From CAMBRQ01 sp945870325 (lineage in GTDB: Bacteria > Bacillota > Clostridia > Lachnospirales > Lachnospiraceae), in assembly GCF_050313795.1 (NCBI RefSeq), contig NZ_JBNPMC010000059.1:1-14322 (forward strand): DNA of 14,322 nucleotides, read 5' to 3'. This document shows, piece after piece, positions 1-6,949 of this stretch. Below the pieces are notes generated by a model, which saw nothing but the letters and a program-made list of their open reading frames with translations, ran no database searches and was not told where the DNA came from. Every line of letters starts with the position of its first letter. Position 1 is the stretch's first letter. A program made the position numbers and the translations under genes.

Positions 1-93
1 CTTCTTCCCGTTGATCTTAAGATCCTGGAATACCAGATCTGTCAACTTTTCACCCGGGAAGAAATAAGCAGCAGCATACCCACCAATAGGTTC
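1..93 (-). pseudogene. Open minus-strand fragment running off the left edge
   Basis: The minus strand is open for 31 codons from base 93 to base 1, directly after an in-frame stop at 96-94. The translation begins EPIGGYAAAYFFPGEKL and ends DLKINGKK. It looks protein-like, with alternating hydrophobic and charged residues, but it has no ATG start in the window. It is probably a gene whose 5' end is broken, or a downstream piece of the gene that begins at 235 after a frameshift, since the two lie in different frames. I do not recognise the family. Confidence 0.25.
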
Positions 94-103
94 TTAGTAT
101 ACC

Positions 104-235
104 CTACAGTCTGATTAATAAACGGTGGCACTGAGAAATATTATTGTTGCATGTGCTTTTTGGAGAGATGTGATAGAAGAGAATGATACCGGAACTGCCG
201 ATTTCCTTGATTAATTCGTAATAGGCTATGCTCAT
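104..235 (-). CDS. Small 43-aa ORF or 5' remnant of a broken gene
   Basis: An ATG at 235-233 is preceded by a good ribosome-binding site (AAAAAGGAG, seven bases upstream) and opens a 43-codon frame ending at TAG 106-104. The protein starts MSIAYYELIKEIGSSGII and ends CHRLLIRL. A strong start signal followed by an early stop, with a second open frame just beyond it, suggests a gene truncated by a frameshift or deletion. A longer overlapping frame without a visible RBS (56 codons, starting near base 313 and beginning MDENNGQRIKEF) also exists on the same strand, so the true reading is uncertain. No family is recognised. Confidence 0.3.
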   Translation of the reverse strand: MSIAYYELIKEIGSSGIILFYHISPKSTCNNNISQCHRLLIRL

Positions 236-325
236 AGAATTGCTCCTTTTTAGGCAGGATACATGTCTGATTTTTGAACTCTTTTATCCTTTGACCATTA
301 TTTTCATCCATCGCTTGTACCCGTA

Positions 326-499
326 TTACTCTGTCAATGCTTTGTAAAGTGGGTACACGTTGGCTGAACCGTTCATGGAGAGTAATCCGCAGATGATACT
401 TGCTCTTTCTACTTTGGATAGATTCATGAACTTATTCCAAAGGAATTCCTTTTTGTTTGCATTGCGATATACGTTGGTTCTTAATACTGCTGTTGCCAT
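326..499 (-). CDS. 57-aa hypothetical protein with its own RBS
   Basis: ATG at 499-497 follows the ribosome-binding site AAAAGGAG, and the frame ends with TAA at 328-326. The 57-aa product (starting MATAVLRTNVYRNANKK, ending NVYPLYKALTE) is basic in its first half, then has a helix-like stretch (LSKVERASIICGLLSM). It has no evident signal peptide or membrane span. A TATAAT element reads in the same direction at 558-553, about 55 bases upstream. The clean start signals and the protein-like composition favour a real small gene over chance. I do not recognise the family. The next ORF on this strand starts about 90 bases downstream, so the two could share a transcript. Confidence 0.5.
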   Translation of the reverse strand: MATAVLRTNVYRNANKKEFLWNKFMNLSKVERASIICGLLSMNGSANVYPLYKALTE

Positions 500-552
500 A
501 ATTAAACGCTCCTTTTCATATTTATTAAATGATTTGTTATCCCGTTTACGTG

Positions 553-558
553 TATTAT
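553..558 (-). promoter_or_regulatory. -10 element of the 57-aa ORF
   Basis: The minus strand reads TATAAT here, 53 bases upstream of the ATG at 499. No good -35 hexamer lies 16-18 bases upstream. The dyad cluster at 595-631 lies about where an activator would bind relative to this promoter. Confidence 0.35.
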
Positions 559-594
559 AATACCGCGTTCAAGCAGCCTAAACTAGAGAGATAT

Positions 595-631
595 TTGACT
601 TGTTTTAAGTCAATATTGACTTTGAGGTCAA
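595..631. promoter_or_regulatory. Tandem TTGAC/GTCAA inverted repeats, putative operator
   Basis: Two dyads lie back to back. The first is TTGACTT, five bases, AAGTCAA (595-613). The second is TTGAC, six bases, GTCAA (616-631). Four half-sites of the same pentamer within 37 bases point to cooperative binding of a dimeric regulator. The cluster sits between the minus-strand 57-aa gene and the plus-strand glycosidase operon, so it could serve either. The cognate regulator is unknown. Confidence 0.4.
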
Positions 632-821
632 ATTTTCCGAAACGTTATCTTAGATCCAGCCATCGTCTTCTGTTTTGCCGTACACTTTTCAACAATCTAC
701 TTTTCTACATTCAATTCACATTCCTTTCATATTCCCAGATTACCAGTTGTGCATTTCAGACTGCAAGTCGTGCAAAAAACTCCCACTCGATTTCAAAGTA
801 TGATAAAGTGTGAACCATAGA

Positions 822-834
822 AAGCGGGCCGCTT
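822..834. promoter_or_regulatory. Palindrome AAGCGG-N-CCGCTT ahead of the GH3 operon
   Basis: A perfect 6+6 inverted repeat with a one-base centre lies in the presumed 5' leader, 30 bases before the start codon and about 18 bases after the candidate -10 (TATGAT 799-804). Its position suits a repressor or road-block operator for the glycosidase operon. Assignment to a regulator family is not possible from sequence alone. Confidence 0.3.
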
Positions 835-864
835 AAAATACAATAAGGCGAGGGAGAAACAACG

Positions 865-3819
865 ATGAAATCCAAGAGAATATCACGAATCATCTGCTTT
901 CCGATCATTGCAATTCTAATCATTGCGCTGCTTGTAGTGAACGTCGTGGCAATCGCAAAAGCAGATATGATTAACCAATGGGTAATTGGAACAAGAGTAG
1001 AACAGAGTGAAGAGAACACAGAAAAAGCAATCGCACACAGCGAAGAAGTTGCAGAACAGATAGAGGGAGAAGGAATCATTCTCCTTAAGAATGAGGATGA
1101 CGTGCTTCCTCTGGCTGAAGACACGGATAAAGTCAATGTATTCGGATGGTCTTCTACCCAGTGGGTACAGGGCGGATCTGGGTCCGGACGTGTGGCAGAA
1201 CTGGAGACAGACCTGTTGGCAGCATTGAAAGAACAGGGAATCAGTTACAATACAGAATTAACGAAGATGTATCAGGAATTCCAGGATGAGAGACCGTATG
1301 CCTCTAATACTGTTGGCACTTTGAATAGTTGGGCATCCGAATCCTGTAGATTGTATGAGCCTTCTGTTTCTAATACAGCATACTATTCTGAAGAATTACT
1401 TGAGAATGCAAAGGAATATTCAGATACAGCGCTGGTAGTTATCGGAAGATTCGCAGGAGAGAGCAGCGACTGTCCGAAAGTACAGTACAAGATGACAGAG
1501 AAGGATGGAGAGATTATAGAAGATGAATCTCGTACCTATCTGGATCTGAGTACAGAGGAAGAAGAACTTCTGACATATGCAGGAGAGAACTTTGATAAAG
1601 TAATTGTTGTAGTTAATTCACCGAATGCAATGTCACTTGCAGGTGTTGACCGCATAGCAGGAATTGATGCATGTATGCTGGTGGGTGGTACAGGAAGCAA
1701 GGCTGCAACTGCGGTCCCTAAGGTGTTAAAAGGTGAAATCAATCCTTCCGGTAAGACAACAGATACTTATGCCTATAATCTTACGACTTCTTCAACCTAT
1801 GCCAATTCCGGGGAGACAGGAGTTGTGTTGTATACGAACGGTGACGGATTATATCCGGCAGACGGCGAGACGACCAATGGAAATGTAGGAACCGGTCCGT
1901 TGTATGACGGTGTGGCTTACCTGGATTATACCGAAGGAATCTATGTAGGGTACAAATGGTATGAGACAGCAGACACCGAAGGATATTGGGAGAATGTATC
2001 CAACGAATATGGAAATGGATATGAAGGAGTCGTACAGTATCCATTTGGATATGGATTATCTTATACAGATTTTGAGTGGGAGATTGTAGATACTGTACCA
2101 AAGGCAGGAGAGGCACTTGAGAAAGACTCTAGGATCAGTGTGACCGTACGGGTAACGAACGTTGGAGAGACGGCAGGAAAAGATGTTGTAGAATTATACT
2201 ATACGCCTCCGTATACCAAAGGGGGAATTGAAAAATCTTCTTCTAATCTGGCGGCATTTGAGAAGACTAAGATGTTAGAGCCGGGCGAGAGTGAAGAACT
2301 GGTACTTAGTTTTGATGCAGAAGATATGGCGTCCTATGACTGTTATGATGCTAATGGGAATGGATTCAGTGGATATGAGTTGGAGAACGGTACATATGAA
2401 ATAAAAGTAATGTCTAATGCACACGAAGTGGCTGATATGAAGGATGCAGTAACGGAATATCAGGTAACAGAAGATATCCGGTATGCGGAAGACAGTGTAA
2501 CAGGAAGCACGGTAGAGAATCAGTTTACCGGTGAGGATGCGGCAGATGGAGTATCTTTAGACGGAAGTGATTCTGGTGCAGATATTACATACCTGACACG
2601 TGCAGACTTTGCAGGTACTTTCCCGGCAGAGGTAAAGGCTGCAAGAGAGATGACAGATAACATCAAAGAACTTAATCTCTACACAAAGGAGATGGCAGAT
2701 GCCTGGGCAGATCCTGAGGATGAAGAGATTGTGACAGGCGCAAAGAATGAATTAATACTTTATGAAGATGATAAAGTGACAGAATTGGGATTGAAACTTG
2801 GTGCGGATTATGATGATGAGCAGTGGGAAGATGTGTTGGATCAGTTAACTGTAGATGAGATGACGAATCTTGTACTGCATGGCTATGTAAAGACGGATAA
2901 GGTAGAGTCTGTAGGCAAGAAACTTACCAAAGAAGTAGACGGACCTGCACAGATCGGAAGTTTTAACCAACCGGTAGCAGGAGTTGGTTTTCCGAATGCA
3001 ACAGTACTTGCTCAGACATGGAATAAGCAGTTGGCTTATGACTTCGGTGTGGCGCTTGCAACAGAGGCAGGAGATTACGGATACTCGGGATGGTATGCAC
3101 CAGGACTTAACCTGCATCGTTCTGTATTCGGCGGAAGAAATTACGAATATTATTCAGAGGATAGTTACCTTACCGGTGTGATGGGCTCTAAGACAGTGGA
3201 AGGATCACTGGATGCCGGAATCTACGTATATGTGAAGCACTATGCGGTATATGACCAGGAGACACTCAGAGACGGGCTATACACATGGCTGACAGAACAG
3301 GCATTAAGAGAAATCTACCTGAAGCCATTCAAGATGATCATTCAGGATGGCGGAGCGACTGGTATGATGACAGCTTATAACAGAGTTGGCGCAGTATGGG
3401 CAGGCGGAAGCGAAGCACTGATGGATCTTGCACGTGAGGAATGGGGATATCATGGAACTTTCCTGACAGATTACAGTGACCACCATATCTATATGAACAT
3501 GGATCAGGCACTGCGTGCCGGCGGCGACCTCTGGATGGACGGATGGCTTAATGACGGAACATTCCAGTATGAGACAGAGTCTAACAGTTTCAAGCAGGCG
3601 CTTAGAAGAGCGTCAAAGAATGTATTATATATGTGGCTGAATGCAGCATATGAGAATGCATCTTATAATGAGATGGCAGCCACACCGATTGAGAAGCCGG
3701 CAATCGTAGACAACTTTAAGTGGTGGATTCCGCTTCTGGCAGTCATTGATATTCTGGCAGTGATCGGATTCACGCTGTGGATTCGCAGACTGTTAAGACC
3801 TGCAAAAACGAAGAAATAG
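865..3819 (+). CDS. Membrane-anchored GH3 glycosidase with circularly permuted domains
   Basis: This 984-aa protein is a glycoside hydrolase family 3 enzyme (beta-glucosidase type) in reversed domain order. Residues about 10-31 form a hydrophobic N-terminal anchor. The GH3 C-terminal domain comes first (from GEGIILLKNEDDVLPL near 70), including GRFAGESSD whose E199 is a candidate acid/base. PFGYGLSYTDFEW (393-405) leads into an Fn3-like domain to about 525. After a linker, the TIM-barrel domain starts near 655 with DGPAQIG, GGRNYEYYSED, VKHYAV (K791-H792) and LTDYSD, where D869 is the candidate nucleophile. Residues about 954-974 form a second membrane span ending in basic RRLLRPAKTKK. The catalytic part is therefore predicted to sit outside the membrane, held at both ends. 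Reversed GH3 order is known in rumen beta-glucosidases of Ruminococcus albus and Butyrivibrio. The substrate is not deducible. The gtrA-like gene follows after 15 bases. Confidence 0.88.
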   Translation: MKSKRISRIICFPIIAILIIALLVVNVVAIAKADMINQWVIGTRVEQSEENTEKAIAHSEEVAEQIEGEGIILLKNEDDVLPLAEDTDKVNVFGWSSTQWVQGGSGSGRVAELETDLLAALKEQGISYNTELTKMYQEFQDERPYASNTVGTLNSWASESCRLYEPSVSNTAYYSEELLENAKEYSDTALVVIGRFAGESSDCPKVQYKMTEKDGEIIEDESRTYLDLSTEEEELLTYAGENFDKVIVVVNSPNAMSLAGVDRIAGIDACMLVGGTGSKAATAVPKVLKGEINPSGKTTDTYAYNLTTSSTYANSGETGVVLYTNGDGLYPADGETTNGNVGTGPLYDGVAYLDYTEGIYVGYKWYETADTEGYWENVSNEYGNGYEGVVQYPFGYGLSYTDFEWEIVDTVPKAGEALEKDSRISVTVRVTNVGETAGKDVVELYYTPPYTKGGIEKSSSNLAAFEKTKMLEPGESEELVLSFDAEDMASYDCYDANGNGFSGYELENGTYEIKVMSNAHEVADMKDAVTEYQVTEDIRYAEDSVTGSTVENQFTGEDAADGVSLDGSDSGADITYLTRADFAGTFPAEVKAAREMTDNIKELNLYTKEMADAWADPEDEEIVTGAKNELILYEDDKVTELGLKLGADYDDEQWEDVLDQLTVDEMTNLVLHGYVKTDKVESVGKKLTKEVDGPAQIGSFNQPVAGVGFPNATVLAQTWNKQLAYDFGVALATEAGDYGYSGWYAPGLNLHRSVFGGRNYEYYSEDSYLTGVMGSKTVEGSLDAGIYVYVKHYAVYDQETLRDGLYTWLTEQALREIYLKPFKMIIQDGGATGMMTAYNRVGAVWAGGSEALMDLAREEWGYHGTFLTDYSDHHIYMNMDQALRAGGDLWMDGWLNDGTFQYETESNSFKQALRRASKNVLYMWLNAAYENASYNEMAATPIEKPAIVDNFKWWIPLLAVIDILAVIGFTLWIRRLLRPAKTKK

Positions 3820-3834
3820 ATGGAGGATAAAAAG

Positions 3835-4434
3835 ATGGCAAGTAAGGCAGAGATTAAGAATACAGCGAATGCCTGGACCCGGTTTCAGGAAAAGCATCCG
3901 GCTGTTGCACAGTTTATTGTATTTTTTATCATCAGTAATGGCGTGACAATCTTACAGATGATCATGATGCCTCTGATTAAATATATATTTGGATTCACCA
4001 GTCTTGTTGAAATGAATTTCCAGATTCTTCCGGTAGGACATAACCTGGATGGCAGTGTTTACTATGTGTTCGATTATGCGGCAGGTTCTATGTCTTCCGG
4101 CGGTGGCGGCGGACTGGCATATTTCCTGGCTGTGGAGATCACGCTTCTGGCAGCGCAGATTATTAATTTCTTCTTGCAGAGGAATGTGACATTTAAGTCC
4201 AGCAGCAGCATAGGAAAAGCAGCATTCTGGTACTTTATTGCATGGGTCATCATCTCTGTAGGTGCGGCAGCGCTCCAGGGACTTTACAAGGCTCCAATCT
4301 ATGCATGGTTTATGGATGTGATGGGCAAAGGTGTAGGAATGACGATTGCGGATATTGTTACGATGCTGATTAACTGTATTATATCTTTCTGGGTATTTTT
4401 CCCAATCATGAAAGTGATATTTAAAGAAAAATAG
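3835..4434 (+). CDS. GtrA-like four-helix membrane protein
   Basis: The 199-aa product has four predicted membrane helices (about 25-52, 93-115, 129-151 and 168-192) and the GtrA-family signature NFFLQRNVTF (111-120) at the end of helix two. GtrA-type proteins are thought to help move lipid-linked sugars or act in cell-surface polysaccharide synthesis. Usual members are about 120-150 residues. This one is longer, with an extra loop between helices one and two (about 53-92) that ends in a run of five glycines, and a longer loop before helix four. An upstream in-frame ATG at 3820 abuts the previous stop codon, but the GGAGG at 3822-3826 is correctly placed only for ATG 3835. The gene lies between two GH3 genes, 15 bases after the first and 9 before the second. 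Confidence 0.75.
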   Translation: MASKAEIKNTANAWTRFQEKHPAVAQFIVFFIISNGVTILQMIMMPLIKYIFGFTSLVEMNFQILPVGHNLDGSVYYVFDYAAGSMSSGGGGGLAYFLAVEITLLAAQIINFFLQRNVTFKSSSSIGKAAFWYFIAWVIISVGAAALQGLYKAPIYAWFMDVMGKGVGMTIADIVTMLINCIISFWVFFPIMKVIFKEK

Positions 4435-4443
4435 GTGAGCGAG

Positions 4444-6873
4444 ATGAAACATGCAGATATCATTAATAAAATGACGTTAGAAGAGAAGGCGGCGATTCTA
4501 AGCGGGGCATCCGAATGGGAGACGAGGGAGGTCAAACGACTCTCCCTTCCATCCATCTTCTTCTCAGATGGACCGCACGGTCTGCGTAAGCAGGAGGGCG
4601 AAGGAGATCATCTGGGGTTAAATGCCTCCGTACCGGCCACTTGTTTTCCGACTGCGGCAGCCATTGCCAATAGTTGGGATGAGGGATTAGGAGAAGAAAT
4701 CGGACAGGCATTGGGAGAAGAAGCCGGAGCACTTGGAGTCAATGTACTCTTAGGACCAGGGCTGAATATTAAGAGAAGTCCACTCTGTGGAAGGAACTTT
4801 GAGTACTTTTCAGAGGATCCATACCTGGCAGGGAAAATGGCGGCTTCTTATGTAAGGGGAATCCAGAGTAAGGGTGTGTATGCCTGCCCAAAGCATTTTG
4901 CAGTGAACAGTCAGGAACTGCGACGTATGGCGATGAATTCTGTGCTGGATGAACGGACGCTTCGGGAAATCTATCTGACAGGATTCGAGATTGCAGTAAA
5001 AGAAGGCAATGCGAAGGCGATTATGACCAGTTATAATGAGGTAAACGGAGTCTATGCCAATGAAAACGAGCATCTTTTGAAGGAAATCCTGCGTGATGAG
5101 TGGGGATTTGACGGAATCGTAGTGACAGACTGGGGAGCATCTAATGACCACGTAAAAGGAGTTGCATGCCGGTCCAACATCGAGATGCCGGCTCCGGGAT
5201 TGGATTCTGCGAGAGAGATTCTTAAGGCGATAGAAGATGGGACACTGTCAATGGAGGAACTGGACACTTGTGTGGATGATCTGGTAGATGCGATATTGGT
5301 GTTAAGTCAAATGGCAGAAGGAAGATCGAAGCATTTTGATGAACTTGGCCATCATCACCTTGCAAGAAAAGCAGCGCAGGAAAGCACAGTACTTCTTAAG
5401 AATAACGAATGTATTCTGCCATTAAAATCAAAGTGCAAGGTGGCTGTTATCGGTGATTTTGCATTCGATCCAAGATATCAGGGAGCAGGGTCTTCTATGG
5501 TGAATCCAACCAGTCTCGAGACAATCGTGAAAATGAAAGAGATGGGTGATTATGATCTTCAGATTGTAGGAGAAGCAAGAGGATATTCAAGAACCGGCGA
5601 AGAGGATGCGGCTTTGAAGAAGGGGGCATTGGATGTGGCGGCAGCAGCGGATGTTATCCTGTATTTCTTTGGGCTGGATGAATTGAGTGAATCAGAGGGA
5701 ATGGACAGGAACCATATGCGGATTCCGCAGAATCAGATTGATCTTCTTGAGGCTATCGCTCAGGTCAATGATAATATCGTAGGCATTCTGAGTGCCGGGG
5801 CTTCCGTAGAGATGCCATGGCAGTACTGCTGTAAAGCAATCCTTCATGGATATCTGAATGGACAGGCAGGAGCAGGTGCCATATTAGATATTCTGACGGG
5901 AAAAGTGAATCCTTCCGGAAGACTTAATGAGACTTATCCAATCCGTTACGAAGATACACCGGCATTTCGTAATTTCCCAAGCATGGAACGTAATGCAGAA
6001 TATCGGGAAGGTATCTATGTTGGGTACCGGTATTATGATACCAGTCAGGTGCGGGTGCAGTATCCGTTTGGATATGGTTTGTCTTATACAGAGTTTGAAT
6101 ACGCGGATCTTAAGGTGGATAATCAGGGTGTGACGTGTACCTTGACGAATACAGGAATATATGATGGAGCAGAAGTTGTCCAGTTATATGTAGGAATGAA
6201 AGATGGCAAGGTCTTCCGCCCGGTCAAAGAACTGAAAGGATTCGCCAAAGTATTTTTAAAAACAGGCGAGAGTCGTGAGGTAAGGATTGTATTCGATGAC
6301 AAGACCTTCCGTTACTGGAATGTGAAGACTAACCAGTGGGAAGTTGAAGGCGGTAGTTATCAGATTATGATTGGCGCCAGTGTGGCAGATATCCGGCTTC
6401 AGGGAAGCATAGAAGTAGAAGGAACAACTGACGAATATCCGTACGAGAAAGAGCAGATGCCATCTTACTACTCTGGCTTGGTACAGCAGGTGGAGAATCA
6501 GGAATTCGAGACTCTGCTTGGTCATTCGATTCCTTACGGGAAATGGTCAGGAGACCTGGGACCGAATGATGCGGTCTGCCAGATGTATTATGCGAAAAGT
6601 GGATTGGCAAGGTTCATTTATAAACGTCTTGCTATTATGAAGAAAAAGAGTGAAGAGAAGGGCAAGCCGGATCTGAATATCTTATTTATCTATAATATGC
6701 CATTCAGGGGAATTGCCAAGATGACAGAAGGGGCAGTGAGTATGCGTATGGTGGATGGGATGGTAGAAGTGGTGAATGGACATTTCCTGAGAGGAATAAA
6801 GAAGATTATCGGGGGCTTCTTCTCCAACCGAAAAGCGAATCAGGAATACGAGAAGCGACTGAAATCGTGCTAG
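4444..6873 (+). CDS. Cytosolic GH3 beta-glucosidase, normal domain order
   Basis: This 809-aa GH3 enzyme hydrolyses beta-linked terminal sugars, most likely beta-glucosides. The N-terminal barrel has DGPHGLRKQ, GRNFEYFSEDPYLAG, KHFAVNSQE (K150-H151) and VVTDWGASNDH with nucleophile candidate D229. The second domain starts near ESTVLLKNNECILPL and carries ESEGMDR with E418 as candidate acid/base. PFGYGLSYTEFEY opens the Fn3-like domain. Beyond about residue 660 there is a tail of roughly 150 residues, with EEF-like FETLLGHSIP, a basic helical stretch and an amphipathic end, which the core GH3 fold does not need. No signal peptide or membrane span is seen, so it should act in the cytosol. ATG 4444 is chosen because AGGTGA (4433-4438) precedes it; GTG 4435 is an alternative in the same frame. 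It is the last gene of the operon. Confidence 0.9.
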   Translation: MKHADIINKMTLEEKAAILSGASEWETREVKRLSLPSIFFSDGPHGLRKQEGEGDHLGLNASVPATCFPTAAAIANSWDEGLGEEIGQALGEEAGALGVNVLLGPGLNIKRSPLCGRNFEYFSEDPYLAGKMAASYVRGIQSKGVYACPKHFAVNSQELRRMAMNSVLDERTLREIYLTGFEIAVKEGNAKAIMTSYNEVNGVYANENEHLLKEILRDEWGFDGIVVTDWGASNDHVKGVACRSNIEMPAPGLDSAREILKAIEDGTLSMEELDTCVDDLVDAILVLSQMAEGRSKHFDELGHHHLARKAAQESTVLLKNNECILPLKSKCKVAVIGDFAFDPRYQGAGSSMVNPTSLETIVKMKEMGDYDLQIVGEARGYSRTGEEDAALKKGALDVAAAADVILYFFGLDELSESEGMDRNHMRIPQNQIDLLEAIAQVNDNIVGILSAGASVEMPWQYCCKAILHGYLNGQAGAGAILDILTGKVNPSGRLNETYPIRYEDTPAFRNFPSMERNAEYREGIYVGYRYYDTSQVRVQYPFGYGLSYTEFEYADLKVDNQGVTCTLTNTGIYDGAEVVQLYVGMKDGKVFRPVKELKGFAKVFLKTGESREVRIVFDDKTFRYWNVKTNQWEVEGGSYQIMIGASVADIRLQGSIEVEGTTDEYPYEKEQMPSYYSGLVQQVENQEFETLLGHSIPYGKWSGDLGPNDAVCQMYYAKSGLARFIYKRLAIMKKKSEEKGKPDLNILFIYNMPFRGIAKMTEGAVSMRMVDGMVEVVNGHFLRGIKKIIGGFFSNRKANQEYEKRLKSC

Positions 6874-6887
6874 AAACTGACTGGAAA

Positions 6888-6949
6888 CAGATGCTCCGGC
6901 AAAAGACAAAAGTTCATCTGTCTGATGCCGGAGTATCTGTTATTTTATT
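6888..6949 (+). terminator. Terminator of the GH3 operon
   Basis: A 14-bp stem (CAGATGCTCCGGCA at 6888-6901 with TGCCGGAGTATCTG at 6926-6939, one G-T pair) is followed by the T-rich TTATTTTATT. It lies 14 bases after the GH3 stop. It also lies immediately past the stop of the convergent kinase gene, so it may act in both directions, although the minus-strand T tract is short. Confidence 0.8.

Larger units (their letters stand above)
500..864. other. Intergenic region upstream of the GH3 operon
   Basis: No convincing gene is seen here. The region contains the TATAAT of the divergent 57-aa gene, the TTGAC/GTCAA dyads, and a TATGAT at 799-804 that could be the -10 of the glycosidase operon although no good -35 is spaced from it. 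A perfect 6-bp palindrome (AAGCGG, one base, CCGCTT; 822-834) lies between that -10 and the RBS. The RBS of the first glycosidase gene, AGGGAG, is at 851-856. A plus-strand reading frame at 529-813 is rich in unlikely residues and lacks an RBS, so I do not call it. Confidence 0.5.

Noticed and set aside
765..778. Possible catabolite-response (CRE-like) element TGCAAGTCGTGCAA
   Set aside because: Spacing between the half-sites differs from the CRE consensus by one base and the match is weak, so it was not annotated.
360..813. Two plus-strand ORFs (360-560 and 529-813)
   Set aside because: The first is antisense to the better supported 57-aa ORF; the second lacks an RBS and has an unlikely composition.
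756..1136. Minus-strand ORF of 126 codons over the start of the first GH3 gene
   Set aside because: It lies opposite real GH3 coding sequence, is serine- and threonine-rich as antisense frames often are, and has no RBS or family motif.
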